A DNA stretch of 53,829 nucleotides from a virus. Both the position numbers and the translations under genes were made by a program. The stretch's first letter is position 1. Every line of letters begins with the position of its first letter. The DNA is taken from the IMG/VR virus record IMGVR_UViG_3300010885_044768, positions 1-53,829 of that record; one strand, given 5' to 3'. Positions 8,246 through 14,977 of the stretch are shown here, one piece after another. The notes below the pieces were generated by a model. That model made no database searches, had not been told where the DNA came from, and worked only from the letters and a program-made list of their open reading frames with translations.

Positions 8246-8446
8246 ATGGGAGTCGAAATGCGCTATGAGGGTTGCAAGGGGTGGGCATGGATTGACCAAG
8301 CCGCCAACAAACCCAAGTATCAATTCTTTATTTACGAAAAAGAAGATGATGCTCGTAGCGGAGTGCCATCAGACTTAGGTGTTGGTGCTGTCGTGTTTAG
8401 AAATGATGAGTGGATTATTGATGAAGGAGAAAAAGCAAATGTCTAA
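8246..8446 (+). CDS. Small hypothetical protein
   Basis: 66 residues, starting MGVEMRYEGCKGWAWIDQAA. Strong ribosome binding site GAGGAAGGAAG. First gene of the rightward small-gene operon. Charged, with no recognised domain; possibly an early host-takeover protein by position only. Confidence 0.7.
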   Translation: MGVEMRYEGCKGWAWIDQAANKPKYQFFIYEKEDDARSGVPSDLGVGAVVFRNDEWIIDEGEKANV

Positions 8447-8651
8447 ACCAAGTATCAAAGCAGTTCAAAATTGGTATTGCCAAAGCTATGACGAAAATGT
8501 CCAAGTTTATTCAGGCAGAGCAGTTTTTGACGATGACTATTTCAAAGTAGTTGTCAAAGGCAAAGTAAAGTATTTTTACGGCGAACAGGCGTGGTCGGAT
8601 GCGGAACGATTCGCTTCAGACGCTCGGTTCGAATTCGCAAGAATGTCATAA
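8439..8651 (+). CDS. Small hypothetical protein
   Basis: 70 residues from ATG 8439 (MSKPSIKAVQNWYCQSYDEN). The start is set by AAGGAG 8 nt upstream inside the previous gene; the two genes overlap by 8 bases. Aromatic-rich, with DDDYFKVVVKGKVKYFYGEQAW in the centre. Unrecognised. Confidence 0.65.
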   Translation: MSKPSIKAVQNWYCQSYDENVQVYSGRAVFDDDYFKVVVKGKVKYFYGEQAWSDAERFASDARFEFARMS

Positions 8652-8682
8652 GCTACTAATAAAATCTCAGGAAAGGGAAATC

Positions 8683-8841
8683 ATGATTCATTTATCGCCA
8701 GTAGCCACATGGTTGCTTTTATTCAGTATCGGTTTTGTCATTTATGTTGCCATGTCTGCGTTATACGCAAACAGCTTGCAACACGAAATCAAAGTTTTGA
8801 AAGAAGAGCTAGAAAAGGAGTTTCAAGATGACCACAACTAA
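8683..8841 (+). CDS. Small single-pass membrane protein
   Basis: 52 residues from ATG 8683, preceded by GGAAAGGGAAATC. Residues about 7-27 (VATWLLLFSIGFVIYVAMSA) form one membrane segment, followed by a charged helix rich in K and E (IKVLKEELEKEF) on the other side, likely cytoplasmic. Function unknown; candidate early membrane-acting protein. Confidence 0.65.
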   Translation: MIHLSPVATWLLLFSIGFVIYVAMSALYANSLQHEIKVLKEELEKEFQDDHN

Positions 8842-9034
8842 TCTTTTGGAATCAATCAGACAGGTCGGTTACATGGAAGGGAGGACCTCGCTGAGAAGTG
8901 AGGTTCTTGCAGCTGTAAAAGATTTTGGTAGCATTCCCGATTCAACCGATGCCCAATGCCGAGAGATGATGTTTGCGGTTATGACCGCACTTGTCGAGTC
9001 TTTTGCTAAAGACGACAAAGGAGCTGAGGCGTGA
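8828..9034 (+). CDS. Small hypothetical protein
   Basis: 68 residues, MTTTNLLESIRQVGYMEGR, predicted helical. AAAAGGAG sits 7 nt before the ATG within the previous gene. It overlaps both neighbours, so translation is likely coupled. No recognised domain. Confidence 0.62.
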   Translation: MTTTNLLESIRQVGYMEGRTSLRSEVLAAVKDFGSIPDSTDAQCREMMFAVMTALVESFAKDDKGAEA

Positions 9035-9285
9035 GTGTTTTTGATGTGCTAAAACACAATCTCAACAACGAGGTCGATGTTGTCACGATGGCGTATAAAA
9101 CTTATGCCACTAGATTGCGAGAGGCGCAAGCAGAGGAACGAGAAACTATTTGCGCCGACCTAGAGAGCTATTTCGAACTAACTCGTTACTCAGTAGAAGT
9201 TGAAGGCGCAAAACAAAATCCCGAGTGGGAAGATGGTTTTCAAGCTGCACTCGCTTTTGTCAAAAACAGATTGCCTAATCGATGA
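9031..9285 (+). CDS. Small hypothetical protein
   Basis: 84 residues from GTG 9031, overlapping the upstream stop (GTGA), with AAAGGAG upstream. Starts MSVFDVLKHNLNNEVD and is helical and acidic. Ends in an ATGA overlap with the zinc-finger gene. Unrecognised. Confidence 0.62.
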   Translation: MSVFDVLKHNLNNEVDVVTMAYKTYATRLREAQAEERETICADLESYFELTRYSVEVEGAKQNPEWEDGFQAALAFVKNRLPNR

Positions 9286-9662
9286 GAACTCTTGCAGCAA
9301 AAGTCACGATTGCTGAGATAGCCGCTGTAAAAAAGTTTGTTGGTAATGACAAACCTGAGTATTGCGGTTTAGCAAAATGCGGCAGAAACCACCTTGCAAG
9401 TAATCTTTGCAGAGCGCATTATCTGCAACTGCACAGGTCGCAACCTAAACAGCCCCGAATCAAACCATCTGTCGATGATGTATTGAGTGCGATGAAACCT
9501 AAAGTTTCGAGCCAGCTAACTATCAAGCAGCGAAAATGTTTTGTTGATGGCTGCCGTTACGAGTTTCACGCTCGTGGTTTATGTCGTAAACATTATTCAC
9601 GCTGGTATCACTTAGCGAAAGGAAAAACAAGTGAGCTACCCACCAGAGCAAGTCATCGCTGA
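9282..9662 (+). CDS. Protein with two tandem Cys-His zinc-finger-like units
   Basis: 126 residues. Two copies of one unit: C-GLAK-C-x8-NLCRAHYLQLHR (about residues 28-50) and C-FVDG-C-x7-GLCRKHYSRWYHLAKG (about 86-115). Each has C-x4-C...C-x2-H spacing, a zinc-binding pattern common in small phage DNA-associated proteins and near HNH-like folds, but the HNH catalytic residues are not evident. DNA or RNA binding is inferred. Confidence 0.68.
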   Translation: MRTLAAKVTIAEIAAVKKFVGNDKPEYCGLAKCGRNHLASNLCRAHYLQLHRSQPKQPRIKPSVDDVLSAMKPKVSSQLTIKQRKCFVDGCRYEFHARGLCRKHYSRWYHLAKGKTSELPTRASHR

Positions 9663-9870
9663 CATGATTCTTCGCATTCGTGCTGAAGAACGAAATGCTG
9701 AGCATGAACGCATTATCAAACTGTTAGACGAGAACCACCTGACTGCTGCTAGTGAACTGATTGAGCAAGATGCTCTTAGCAGAGGAGAGAACAAGGCTAA
9801 CCCTTGGACTTCTAGACCGCTTACTGAAGAAGATGTAGAACACTACGGACTAGAGAGAGAGAACAAGTGA
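9631..9870 (+). CDS. Small hypothetical protein, duplicated family copy 1
   Basis: 79 residues from GTG 9631 after AAAGGAAAAA. The first 25 residues (MSYPPEQVIADMI...IRA.ERNAE) are nearly identical to those of the gene at 10709-10945, also at DNA level, while the C-terminal parts differ. This is a recent duplication with tail divergence or a modular swap. Ends ...LERENK directly before the next GTGAGC start. Function unknown. Confidence 0.62.
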   Translation: MSYPPEQVIADMILRIRAEERNAEHERIIKLLDENHLTAASELIEQDALSRGENKANPWTSRPLTEEDVEHYGLERENK

Positions 9871-10031
9871 GCAAAGTAACTAGGGTAACTAGGGAAGAAC
9901 TAGAACAACACATCAAGAATCAGTTATTCAAGATTTGGATGGAGTCCGTCTTGGATGATTGGGATAACTTCGACATTCGTGACTTGCACCTTATGTGGCA
10001 TTCAGCTCTTATCAAAGGAGAGAACGAGTGA
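9867..10031 (+). CDS. Very small hypothetical protein
   Basis: 54 residues from GTG 9867 in a GTGA overlap with the previous stop. MSKVTRVTREELEQHIKNQL followed by an acidic, tryptophan-bearing helix (WMESVLDDWDNFDIRDLH). Ends KGENE, giving the same gene junction (GGAGAGAAC.AGTGAGC) as its neighbours. Unrecognised. Confidence 0.6.
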   Translation: MSKVTRVTREELEQHIKNQLFKIWMESVLDDWDNFDIRDLHLMWHSALIKGENE

Positions 10032-10390
10032 GCGAACAGTTACAAACTGAAATGACACCGAACGCACTCATGAATCGGGCTGACTGGCTGAAAAGTTTAG
10101 AAACTGCTGAAACTCTCAAGATTGTTATGACTAATGCCGAATACGAAAAGCTGACAAACAACATGGGTGAGTGGCTGCAACGCAAACTAGACGAATCGGG
10201 TCTAAACACACTTTCAAACCTTGCGCTCAAAAGCGGCATTAGCAAAGGCACTTTGAGCAAGTATTTTCGAGGATTGCAGCGACCATCAATCGATGTCATC
10301 AGACCTTTATCTGATGCTCTCAACATCTCACCAACTGAGTTGCTAATCGGACTTGGTGCTATTGATAATGACGAGCGTAGCCGTCACTAA
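10028..10390 (+). CDS. XRE-family helix-turn-helix regulator
   Basis: 120 residues from GTG 10028, in GTGA overlap with the preceding gene and behind AAAGGAGAG. The C-terminal half is a Cro/cI-type helix-turn-helix: GEWLQRKLDESGLNTLSNLA (helix 1), LKSGISKGTLSKYFRG (helices 2-3 with the turn), and PSIDVIRPLSDALNISPTELL. It probably binds an operator among the phage promoters. No integrase was found, so it is not by itself evidence of a temperate life cycle. Confidence 0.82.
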   Translation: MSEQLQTEMTPNALMNRADWLKSLETAETLKIVMTNAEYEKLTNNMGEWLQRKLDESGLNTLSNLALKSGISKGTLSKYFRGLQRPSIDVIRPLSDALNISPTELLIGLGAIDNDERSRH

Positions 10391-10433
10391 AGTTGATAGT
10401 GACGAACATAATCGCCATAACGGAAGGAACAAA

Positions 10434-10712
10434 ATGAATAACCAAGAAGCAAACCGAGAATCTTTGCTAATCCATATTGAAGGTTTACAAGCCACTCTCG
10501 CTAAACGCAATGCTCGCATCGTTGAACTTGAAGCCAAAATAACTAAGCAAGGTAGCAAAATTCAAACAGAATTGGCTATTCGCAAAGCCTACAAAAAAGG
10601 CTGGACTGATTGCTCTGGCAAGTTGATTGACATTACTCGCCAGACCGCATTGCAATTGAGTGAAGTCCGCAAAGAAGCTTGGCGTGTTTACACAGAAGGA
10701 GAGAACAAGTGA
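10434..10712 (+). CDS. Coiled-coil small protein
   Basis: 92 residues from ATG 10434 behind GGAAGGAAC. Residues about 8-45 form a coiled coil (ESLLIHIEGLQATLAKRNAR). The remainder is helical with KKGWTDCSGK. Ends EGENK* with the shared junction sequence. No known family recognised. Confidence 0.62.
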   Translation: MNNQEANRESLLIHIEGLQATLAKRNARIVELEAKITKQGSKIQTELAIRKAYKKGWTDCSGKLIDITRQTALQLSEVRKEAWRVYTEGENK

Positions 10713-10945
10713 GCTATCCACCAGAGCAGGTCATCGCTGACATGATTATGCTTATTCGTGCACAAGAACGAAATGCAGAGGGTAAACGCATTATCAAAGC
10801 TGTCACTAACGCAAGCACTCAAATTGCTGACTTGTATTGGTATCGTGATGCAGGTCGCCCTGAAGAAGCGTTTCAGTTTTTGCTTAGTGTTATCAAAGGA
10901 GAGCAACCTGTCGGAAATGCTGACAAGTTGGAGGATAACAAGTGA
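10709..10945 (+). CDS. Small hypothetical protein, duplicated family copy 2
   Basis: 78 residues from GTG 10709. Its N-terminus, MSYPPEQVIADMIMLIRAQE, matches copy 1 at 9631. The C-terminal half is different (WYRDAGRPEEAFQFLLSVIKG). Start set by AGAAGGAGAGAACAA. Function unknown; the pair brackets the XRE regulator. Confidence 0.62.
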   Translation: MSYPPEQVIADMIMLIRAQERNAEGKRIIKAVTNASTQIADLYWYRDAGRPEEAFQFLLSVIKGEQPVGNADKLEDNK

Positions 10946-11124
10946 GCGTCACTTATTACGATAAAGAAACTAAAAAATGGGTTACGCTAGTTTGCGATGG
11001 CTGTGAGTATTGCAAAGGCAGACATGGTTGCTTTGGTCACGAAGTCCAATCAAAGCACCGTTGCCCTGATGAGCCAAACCCTTGTCGTTGTGACGAAGGT
11101 GTCGATAAGAAACGAGGTAAATGA
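10942..11124 (+). CDS. Cysteine-rich small protein
   Basis: 60 residues from GTG 10942 (GTGA overlap, GGAGGATAAC upstream). Seven cysteines: C-DG-C-EY-C...C...C, then C-R-C near the end, plus several histidines. A zinc-binding fold is likely. It could bind nucleic acid or protein; nothing more can be said from sequence. Confidence 0.6.
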   Translation: MSVTYYDKETKKWVTLVCDGCEYCKGRHGCFGHEVQSKHRCPDEPNPCRCDEGVDKKRGK

Positions 11125-11273
11125 TGAAGATAAAGTTTCGCCGCTACAAACGAACCATGACCGATGTTCACGAGTATGGCATTGTGTTGTTCGACCTAAA
11201 AACGCAGCCAACTCTCGACATCATGTTTGGTGTTCATGTTTTTGCAATCGTGCTAATCAAGCCAAATAAATAA
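11121..11273 (+). CDS. Very small basic protein
   Basis: About 50 residues. ATG 11121 overlaps the previous stop (AAATGATG), or ATG 11124. Basic N-terminus MKIKFRRYKRTMTD, then a hydrophobic C-terminal stretch (IMFGVHVFAIVLIKPNK). Tight packing between two genes is the main support. Confidence 0.5.
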   Translation: MMKIKFRRYKRTMTDVHEYGIVLFDLKTQPTLDIMFGVHVFAIVLIKPNK

Positions 11274-11274
11274 C

Positions 11275-11502
11275 ATGAGCGACCCAGTAAATCATCCAAA
11301 ACACTACACAAGCGACCCAAGCGGTATTGAGTGCATCGAGATAACTCGCCACCGCACTTTCAACATCGGCAATGCTTTCAAGTATCTTTGGAGAGCAGGC
11401 TTGAAAGATTCGACTGCAACAGTTCAAGATTTAGAAAAAGCAATCTTTTACATACAAGATGAAATCAACAGGTTGAAAGGTTCACACGATGTCGCCAAGT
11501 GA
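11275..11502 (+). CDS. DUF3310 family protein
   Basis: 75 residues. VNHPKHYTSDPSGIECIEIT, FNIGNAFKYLWRAGLKD and DLEKAIFYIQDEI are the hallmark blocks of DUF3310 (often called SaV-like), a small family frequent in phages and placed near nucleotide metabolism genes. Precise activity is not established. Confidence 0.85.
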   Translation: MSDPVNHPKHYTSDPSGIECIEITRHRTFNIGNAFKYLWRAGLKDSTATVQDLEKAIFYIQDEINRLKGSHDVAK

Positions 11503-11707
11503 GCAAGACGCTAAAACTCAATCTATTTATGTCACAGGCTATAACGATGGCAGATTAGATAATGTCAATGACATGATTCACATGTTGAATTACAACACTT
11601 GTTTTGACCACATTGAAACTCACACTTGCGACCACATGCAATGTTGGGGATTTCAAAACCTAAAGCGGAAACTAGAAAAAAACAAAATCGAAGGGAAATA
11701 CAAATGA
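11489..11707 (+). CDS. Small hypothetical protein
   Basis: 72 residues, MSPSEQDAKTQSIYVTGYND, with a C/H-rich centre (CFDHIETHTCDHMQCWG) that may bind metal. Overlaps the DUF3310 gene by 14 bases and the next gene by 4. Unrecognised. Confidence 0.6.
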   Translation: MSPSEQDAKTQSIYVTGYNDGRLDNVNDMIHMLNYNTCFDHIETHTCDHMQCWGFQNLKRKLEKNKIEGKYK

Positions 11708-11925
11708 AGCAAATTATTTGGTGGATACAAAACGCTGTTGCTGGAAAAGTAATTGAGGAAGCCTATGACTTTGGTTTGCAAATTGGTGCAAGGACAGGCA
11801 TGCGTTTATCCGAGCGTAACTTGCTTGAAGTTTTGGACAGCATGCCGACTAAGAAGTTTACGGCTGATGAGTTGCGTGTTGCGCTCAAAGCAAACTATGA
11901 AGCTGAGCTAAATAAAAATCTTTGA
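11704..11925 (+). CDS. Small hypothetical protein
   Basis: 73 residues from ATG 11704 (ATGA overlap; GAAGGGAAATACAA upstream). N-terminal amphipathic segment MKQIIWWIQNAVAGKVIEEA, then helices. Last gene of this rightward operon; its 3' end overlaps the convergent gene by 18 bases. Confidence 0.62.
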   Translation: MKQIIWWIQNAVAGKVIEEAYDFGLQIGARTGMRLSERNLLEVLDSMPTKKFTADELRVALKANYEAELNKNL

Positions 11926-12117
11926 ATCGGGTGGTAAAAAGAAGGTCAAATTCTCATCGATTTCGACAGCTACGATGGCATTGAGTTCGTCATCCATTGA
12001 GCCGTAGAAGTCGGTGAGTTTTCCTTTTTCGATTTGTTCCCAGCCGATGTCAATGCCAATAACCTTACCAAGGTCTTTTATGGTAAGGTCTGACAGTTTC
12101 TTTTCGGTCATACTCAT
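11908..12117 (-). CDS. Small acidic hypothetical protein
   Basis: 69 residues, MSMTEKKLSDLTIKDLGKVI, ending in a hydrophobic strand. The second ATG (12111) is an alternative start; no strong ribosome binding site precedes either. The GGGCGTGTCAAAAGATTG box lies about 40 nt upstream (12158-12165), suggesting its own phage promoter. It is alone on the minus strand between two rightward blocks. Confidence 0.5.
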   Translation of the reverse strand: MSMTEKKLSDLTIKDLGKVIGIDIGWEQIEKGKLTDFYGSMDDELNAIVAVEIDENLTFFLPPDSKIFI

Positions 12118-12157
12118 AGTTCAATGGTCTTAGGTTTTTTTCAGCTACAATCTTTTG

Positions 12158-12165
12158 ACACGCCC
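12158..12165 (-). promoter_or_regulatory. GGGCGTGT box without a clear -10
   Basis: The minus-strand stretch GGGCGTGTCAAAAGATTG resembles the copy at 679-696 closely (14 of 18 positions). No good -10 is seen at the 35-36 nt spacing used by the other copies, so it may be a binding site only or a weak promoter for the 12117 gene. Confidence 0.4.
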
Positions 12166-12207
12166 AGCAACGATACTATTTGATACTAATAAATGTTTTG
12201 CTAAAAG

Positions 12208-12257
12208 TTGATAAATAGTAACTTTTTTGCTATTCTTGTTATGTGGGCAGATTGCCC
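12208..12257 (+). promoter_or_regulatory. Sigma70-like promoter with 5' hairpin leader
   Basis: TTGATA (12208-12213), 17-nt spacer, TATTCT (12231-12236). The transcript would start near 12243 and fold at once into GGGCA-GAT-TGCCC (12245-12257), followed by GGAAGGAG before ATG 12275. Same architecture as the promoters at 30012, 37003, 43739 and 44181. Confidence 0.62.
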
Positions 12258-12274
12258 GATTGGAAGGAGTCGAG

Positions 12275-12685
12275 ATGAAATCAGTTTGGCAACGAGGAGT
12301 TGTGGGTGTTGGCTATGGTGGCGGTAAAGCTCACTTCGTAATCGCTCAAGTCAAAGAAGCAAATGGACAAAAAGGTTATTTCAACATTGATGTCGAGTGC
12401 GGTAGCCAAAAGAATTATGGATACTTGATGCGCTCAGGTATCAATGGTTTTGAAGCCTTGGTTGAAGAAGTTGAAGTTGAAGTTGAGGTTGCTGATGATG
12501 CTAGTGAGCAGGAAAAACGCTTTGCAGGTTACGGAATGAAGCGCATGGCATACGGTCACAAGTATGTCGAGGCTTTTGATGTCGCAGTTGAAAAGTTTGG
12601 TGGCAACTTCTGTGCCAAATGTATGAAGCGTGGCGAGCGCATGAAAGCTTATTACGCCAAGCAAGAAATGGAGCAGGCAGCGTAA
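12275..12685 (+). CDS. Hypothetical protein with VE repeat and CxxC
   Basis: 136 residues from ATG 12275 (GGAAGGAG, 8 nt). Glycine-rich N-terminal part (GVVGVGYGGGKAHFVIAQV), an acidic VEEVEVEVEVADD run near the middle, and FCAKCMKRGERM toward the end. The Val-Glu run may be a simple-repeat expansion. Unrecognised; heads the second rightward cluster. Confidence 0.68.
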   Translation: MKSVWQRGVVGVGYGGGKAHFVIAQVKEANGQKGYFNIDVECGSQKNYGYLMRSGINGFEALVEEVEVEVEVADDASEQEKRFAGYGMKRMAYGHKYVEAFDVAVEKFGGNFCAKCMKRGERMKAYYAKQEMEQAA

Positions 12686-12709
12686 GCTGCCTGAAAGGGA
12701 GGAATCAAA

Positions 12710-13099
12710 ATGAGTTACTACAAGAAACCAAACTTTGTTGATTGGGAGATGTCTGCTGAGGAGCAACAGATAGCTGCCCAGCAAGAAGAAATGAAAGCTG
12801 AAAAAGCTTTTCAAAAATTGAACAAACTTATTGATAAAGCTGAGAGCTTGATTGGCAGAGCAGAATTTCACGAGATGGTAAGTGCGTTTATCTACTGGAA
12901 TAGGTATGTTGCTGATTACAAAAATCCTGTCGAATACCCTAAATACAAATTGCCTGAAAATTATGCTGCATCTCATGTTTACAACTTGAGAGGTGGTTCT
13001 AAAAAGCCTTATGTAGCAATCAGCAAAAATGGTGGCAACCGCCACTTTGCAACTCCGCTTGAAGCATTCGCATGGGCAGTCAGCTTAGGCGTAAACTAA
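12710..13099 (+). CDS. Hypothetical protein
   Basis: 129 residues with GGGAGGAATCAAA before ATG. The first half is a charged helix (EEQQIAAQQEEMKAEKAF); the second half has AASHVYNLRGGSKKPYVAIS and HFATPLEAFAWAVSLG. No family recognised. Confidence 0.68.
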   Translation: MSYYKKPNFVDWEMSAEEQQIAAQQEEMKAEKAFQKLNKLIDKAESLIGRAEFHEMVSAFIYWNRYVADYKNPVEYPKYKLPENYAASHVYNLRGGSKKPYVAISKNGGNRHFATPLEAFAWAVSLGVN

Positions 13100-13122
13100 A
13101 AACAAAAAGGGAAGGTAACAAA

Positions 13123-13560
13123 ATGTTTGAAAAACAATTTGAATTGTGCGAGTTCTGTGCCGTAGTTGGCGTAGAAAACACTATCTGTAAAGAATGCCGT
13201 CAGGGAGGAAAAAACATGTTTGAAAAGAATGTGAAAATCACATGGGTCAGTTGTGGCACTTTGGGAGAACGCAAAGACGCTTACATCGCAGAGCTTGTTG
13301 CAAAAGGTTACGATGTCAAACCTGATGCATCAGTCGAAATCAAATTCAACTTTGGTATCGATTGGAAAGATAAAACCATTATCTACGCCATCTACGGCGA
13401 CATGAACACTTACAGCGGTAAGTTTTATGACGCAATCGCAGAGGTCATGCCTGCTGAGCGTTCACACACCGCATTGAGCATCGGTGACATCATCGAGATT
13501 GATGGTCGAGCATACACCTGCGAGGAGTTCGGTTGGAGCGTGGCGCAAGTCGCTGCCTAG
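13123..13560 (+). CDS. Hypothetical protein with N-terminal zinc-knuckle and a second internal start
   Basis: 145 residues from ATG 13123 (GGGAAGGTAAC). The first 31 residues carry C-EF-C...C-KE-C, a possible zinc ribbon. A second in-frame ATG at 13216 also begins MFEK and is preceded by a strong GGGAGG, so a shorter 114-residue form (MFEKNVKITWVSCGTLGERK...) is plausible. The body is alpha/beta with SIGDIIEIDGRAYTCEEFGW. Function unknown. The stop is followed almost at once by a large hairpin. Confidence 0.62.
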   Translation: MFEKQFELCEFCAVVGVENTICKECRQGGKNMFEKNVKITWVSCGTLGERKDAYIAELVAKGYDVKPDASVEIKFNFGIDWKDKTIIYAIYGDMNTYSGKFYDAIAEVMPAERSHTALSIGDIIEIDGRAYTCEEFGWSVAQVAA

Positions 13561-13570
13561 CAGAGCTGCA

Positions 13571-13614
13571 CAGACTGCTCCCGATTGGGAACTCCCTATC
13601 CAAGGAGCAGTCTG
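13571..13614 (+). terminator. Long hairpin at the end of the 12.3-13.6 kb operon
   Basis: CAGACTGCTCC (13571-13581) pairs with GGAGCAGTCTG (13604-13614). A further TTGG/CCAA pair sits inside after a 3-nt bulge. No U-tract follows. Likely a terminator of the U-tract-poor kind or an mRNA 3' stabiliser. Confidence 0.55.
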
Positions 13615-13710
13615 GCAAGGCGGATGCCCGATAGTGGACACCTGCAAACACTCAGCCATTACAACTAAGGTAAGCCTGTTACGGCTCTCTGCATTCAACA
13701 AAATGCATAG

Positions 13711-13790
13711 TGGAGCTGAAGGGAATCGAACCCTTATGCATCATCTTCCATTGTATGGTTTTGAGATGATGACGAAGCCATAACAGCCCC
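13711..13790 (-). ncRNA. tmRNA-like tRNA-like structure without a tag reading frame
   Basis: On the minus strand the RNA begins GGGGCTG (13790-13784) and ends CAGCTCCA (13718-13711), a 7-bp acceptor with a G-U at the third pair, the alanine identity pair of tRNA-Ala and tmRNA. The T arm is AAGGG-TTCGATT-CCCTT. After the acceptor comes TTATGGCTTCGTC, close to the conserved tmRNA D-loop (..TGG.TTCG.C). There is no canonical D stem or 7-nt anticodon loop. Instead CATCATCT pairs with AGATGATG (8 bp) around a 17-nt loop, like tmRNA helix 2 closed over a deleted mRNA domain. CCA is not encoded (ACTA). It may be charged with alanine; its role is unknown. Confidence 0.6.
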
Positions 13791-13800
13791 CGACAAGAAC

Positions 13801-13828
13801 AGGCTAGCCAAAGCGGTTAGCCTTTTCT
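13801..13828 (+). terminator. Rho-independent terminator
   Basis: AGGCTAGCC-AAAGC-GGTTAGCCT followed by TTTTCT: a 9-bp stem (one G-T pair), 5-nt loop and U-tract on the plus strand. It closes the rightward cluster and lies between it and the convergent minus-strand operon. Confidence 0.7.
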
Positions 13829-13843
13829 CATAGACACGCCAAC

Positions 13844-14977
13844 CTAGATGATACTCAAGTTTGAAAAGTCCACACCATTAGTCAGCATCGTCAAAGCACC
13901 AGTTCGAGCGACATCACCATGACGGTGCTTCCAATAAGTTGATTCAGATTCAAAAGTTGGAACGCAAATAACCGCTCGCTCTTTTTTCACCGACATGTGC
14001 ATTTCGTGATTGTGACCATGCAACAAAAATTGGGCTGCGCCTGCTGAATGATTGTTCAACGCCTGCTTTGACCACCACTCAAAAGCTTTACCCTTGCCCC
14101 ATTGATTGCCATGAGCGTGAGTGAAAACAGAGTTGCCAATCTCTCTAGTAATCGTCATCTCATCCCGATTTGGAACAAAGATTTTTACATGCCCATAAGA
14201 CGCAGGATTTAGAAGCAACGCATCCGACAGCGCAATCATCGCTTCAGTTGCATGACCGTCATCGGGTCTAGTAGCAACTGGTAATCGTTGCGCCTCGTCA
14301 TGGTTGCCGTTTACAACATCGATTTCTAACCGCTCAACAAGCGGAGCAAAAGCATCCACAGCATAAAGAGCTAAACGGCGAAACAGTCGATACTGCTCCG
14401 TAACAGTCAGCTCAGTTCGCCACATGCTTTTACCGCCTTGCGACTGATTGCCCTCGCCACAGTCGCCAAGCCAAGCCTGATGCACCATACCGATTGAGTT
14501 GAACCTGCGAAGGGTTTTCAACTCTTTCACACCATTATCAATCGAAGCAAGGACTCTATCCACAACGCCTTGAGTTCCATCGCCATCAATCTTGCCAAGT
14601 TGCAAGTCACCTGCCAACCAATGAAAAACATCATCGCCCTGAGTCGGTGTTGGTTTGAACCTGCGACTACTGATGTGTTTTACCACATCATCCAAATTAG
14701 AAGTTGTGGCTGGAGCGATAGAAAACCGATACGAATGTAGCCATGCGCCATCTTCACGCTGTTGCCATTTAGAAGTTTTGAGAGTTCCAACAATCCGAAC
14801 CTCTTTTGGGTCGTATCCAAACAGTTCTAACACTTCGTCATAACTCGGAGCGCTAGCAAGAGGCTCAGTTTGGATAAACCCTCGACTGCCATCAAATTCT
14901 GTTGAACGAATAAACGGCGCTTTTGGCATTGGCTCAACAACCGTTGGGATGCTGAGATGCTCTCTCAAGTTACCCAT
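13844..14977 (-). CDS. Calcineurin-like metallophosphoesterase
   Basis: 377 residues. The metal-site motifs appear in order: LAGDLQLGKIDGDG (about 121-134), WLGDCGEG, VVNGNHDE, THAHGNQWGKG and LLHGHNHEMH. They match the D.H/GD/GNHD/H/GH.H pattern of calcineurin-like phosphoesterases; the first D.x.H is changed to D.x.Q. The roughly 100-residue N-terminal region is extra. Phosphoesterases of this type in actinophages are annotated as nucleases or with unknown substrate. One-base overlap with the small upstream gene (TGATG). Confidence 0.75.
   Translation of the reverse strand: MGNLREHLSIPTVVEPMPKAPFIRSTEFDGSRGFIQTEPLASAPSYDEVLELFGYDPKEVRIVGTLKTSKWQQREDGAWLHSYRFSIAPATTSNLDDVVKHISSRRFKPTPTQGDDVFHWLAGDLQLGKIDGDGTQGVVDRVLASIDNGVKELKTLRRFNSIGMVHQAWLGDCGEGNQSQGGKSMWRTELTVTEQYRLFRRLALYAVDAFAPLVERLEIDVVNGNHDEAQRLPVATRPDDGHATEAMIALSDALLLNPASYGHVKIFVPNRDEMTITREIGNSVFTHAHGNQWGKGKAFEWWSKQALNNHSAGAAQFLLHGHNHEMHMSVKKERAVICVPTFESESTYWKHRHGDVARTGALTMLTNGVDFSNLSII

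Noticed and set aside
10028-10390. Lysogeny repressor and temperate life cycle
   Set aside because: An XRE regulator alone is not enough; no integrase, excisionase or attachment site was found anywhere in the window.
12470-12500. GAAGTTGAAGTTGAAGTTGAGGTT as a structural or regulatory repeat
   Set aside because: It encodes the VEVEVEV run inside a supported gene and is best explained as a small coding repeat.
12434-13045. 203-codon open frame on the minus strand
   Set aside because: It is antisense to two well-supported rightward genes with strong ribosome binding sites, crosses their junction, and has no start signal.
13711-13790. Ordinary phage tRNA gene
   Set aside because: The acceptor and T arm fit, but there is no D stem and no 5-bp stem with a 7-nt anticodon loop; the 5' end instead follows the tmRNA pattern.
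13711-13790. Attachment site in a host tmRNA gene
   Set aside because: An attP would carry only the 3' part of the gene and would normally sit beside an integrase; here both ends and a closed helix are present and no integrase was found.
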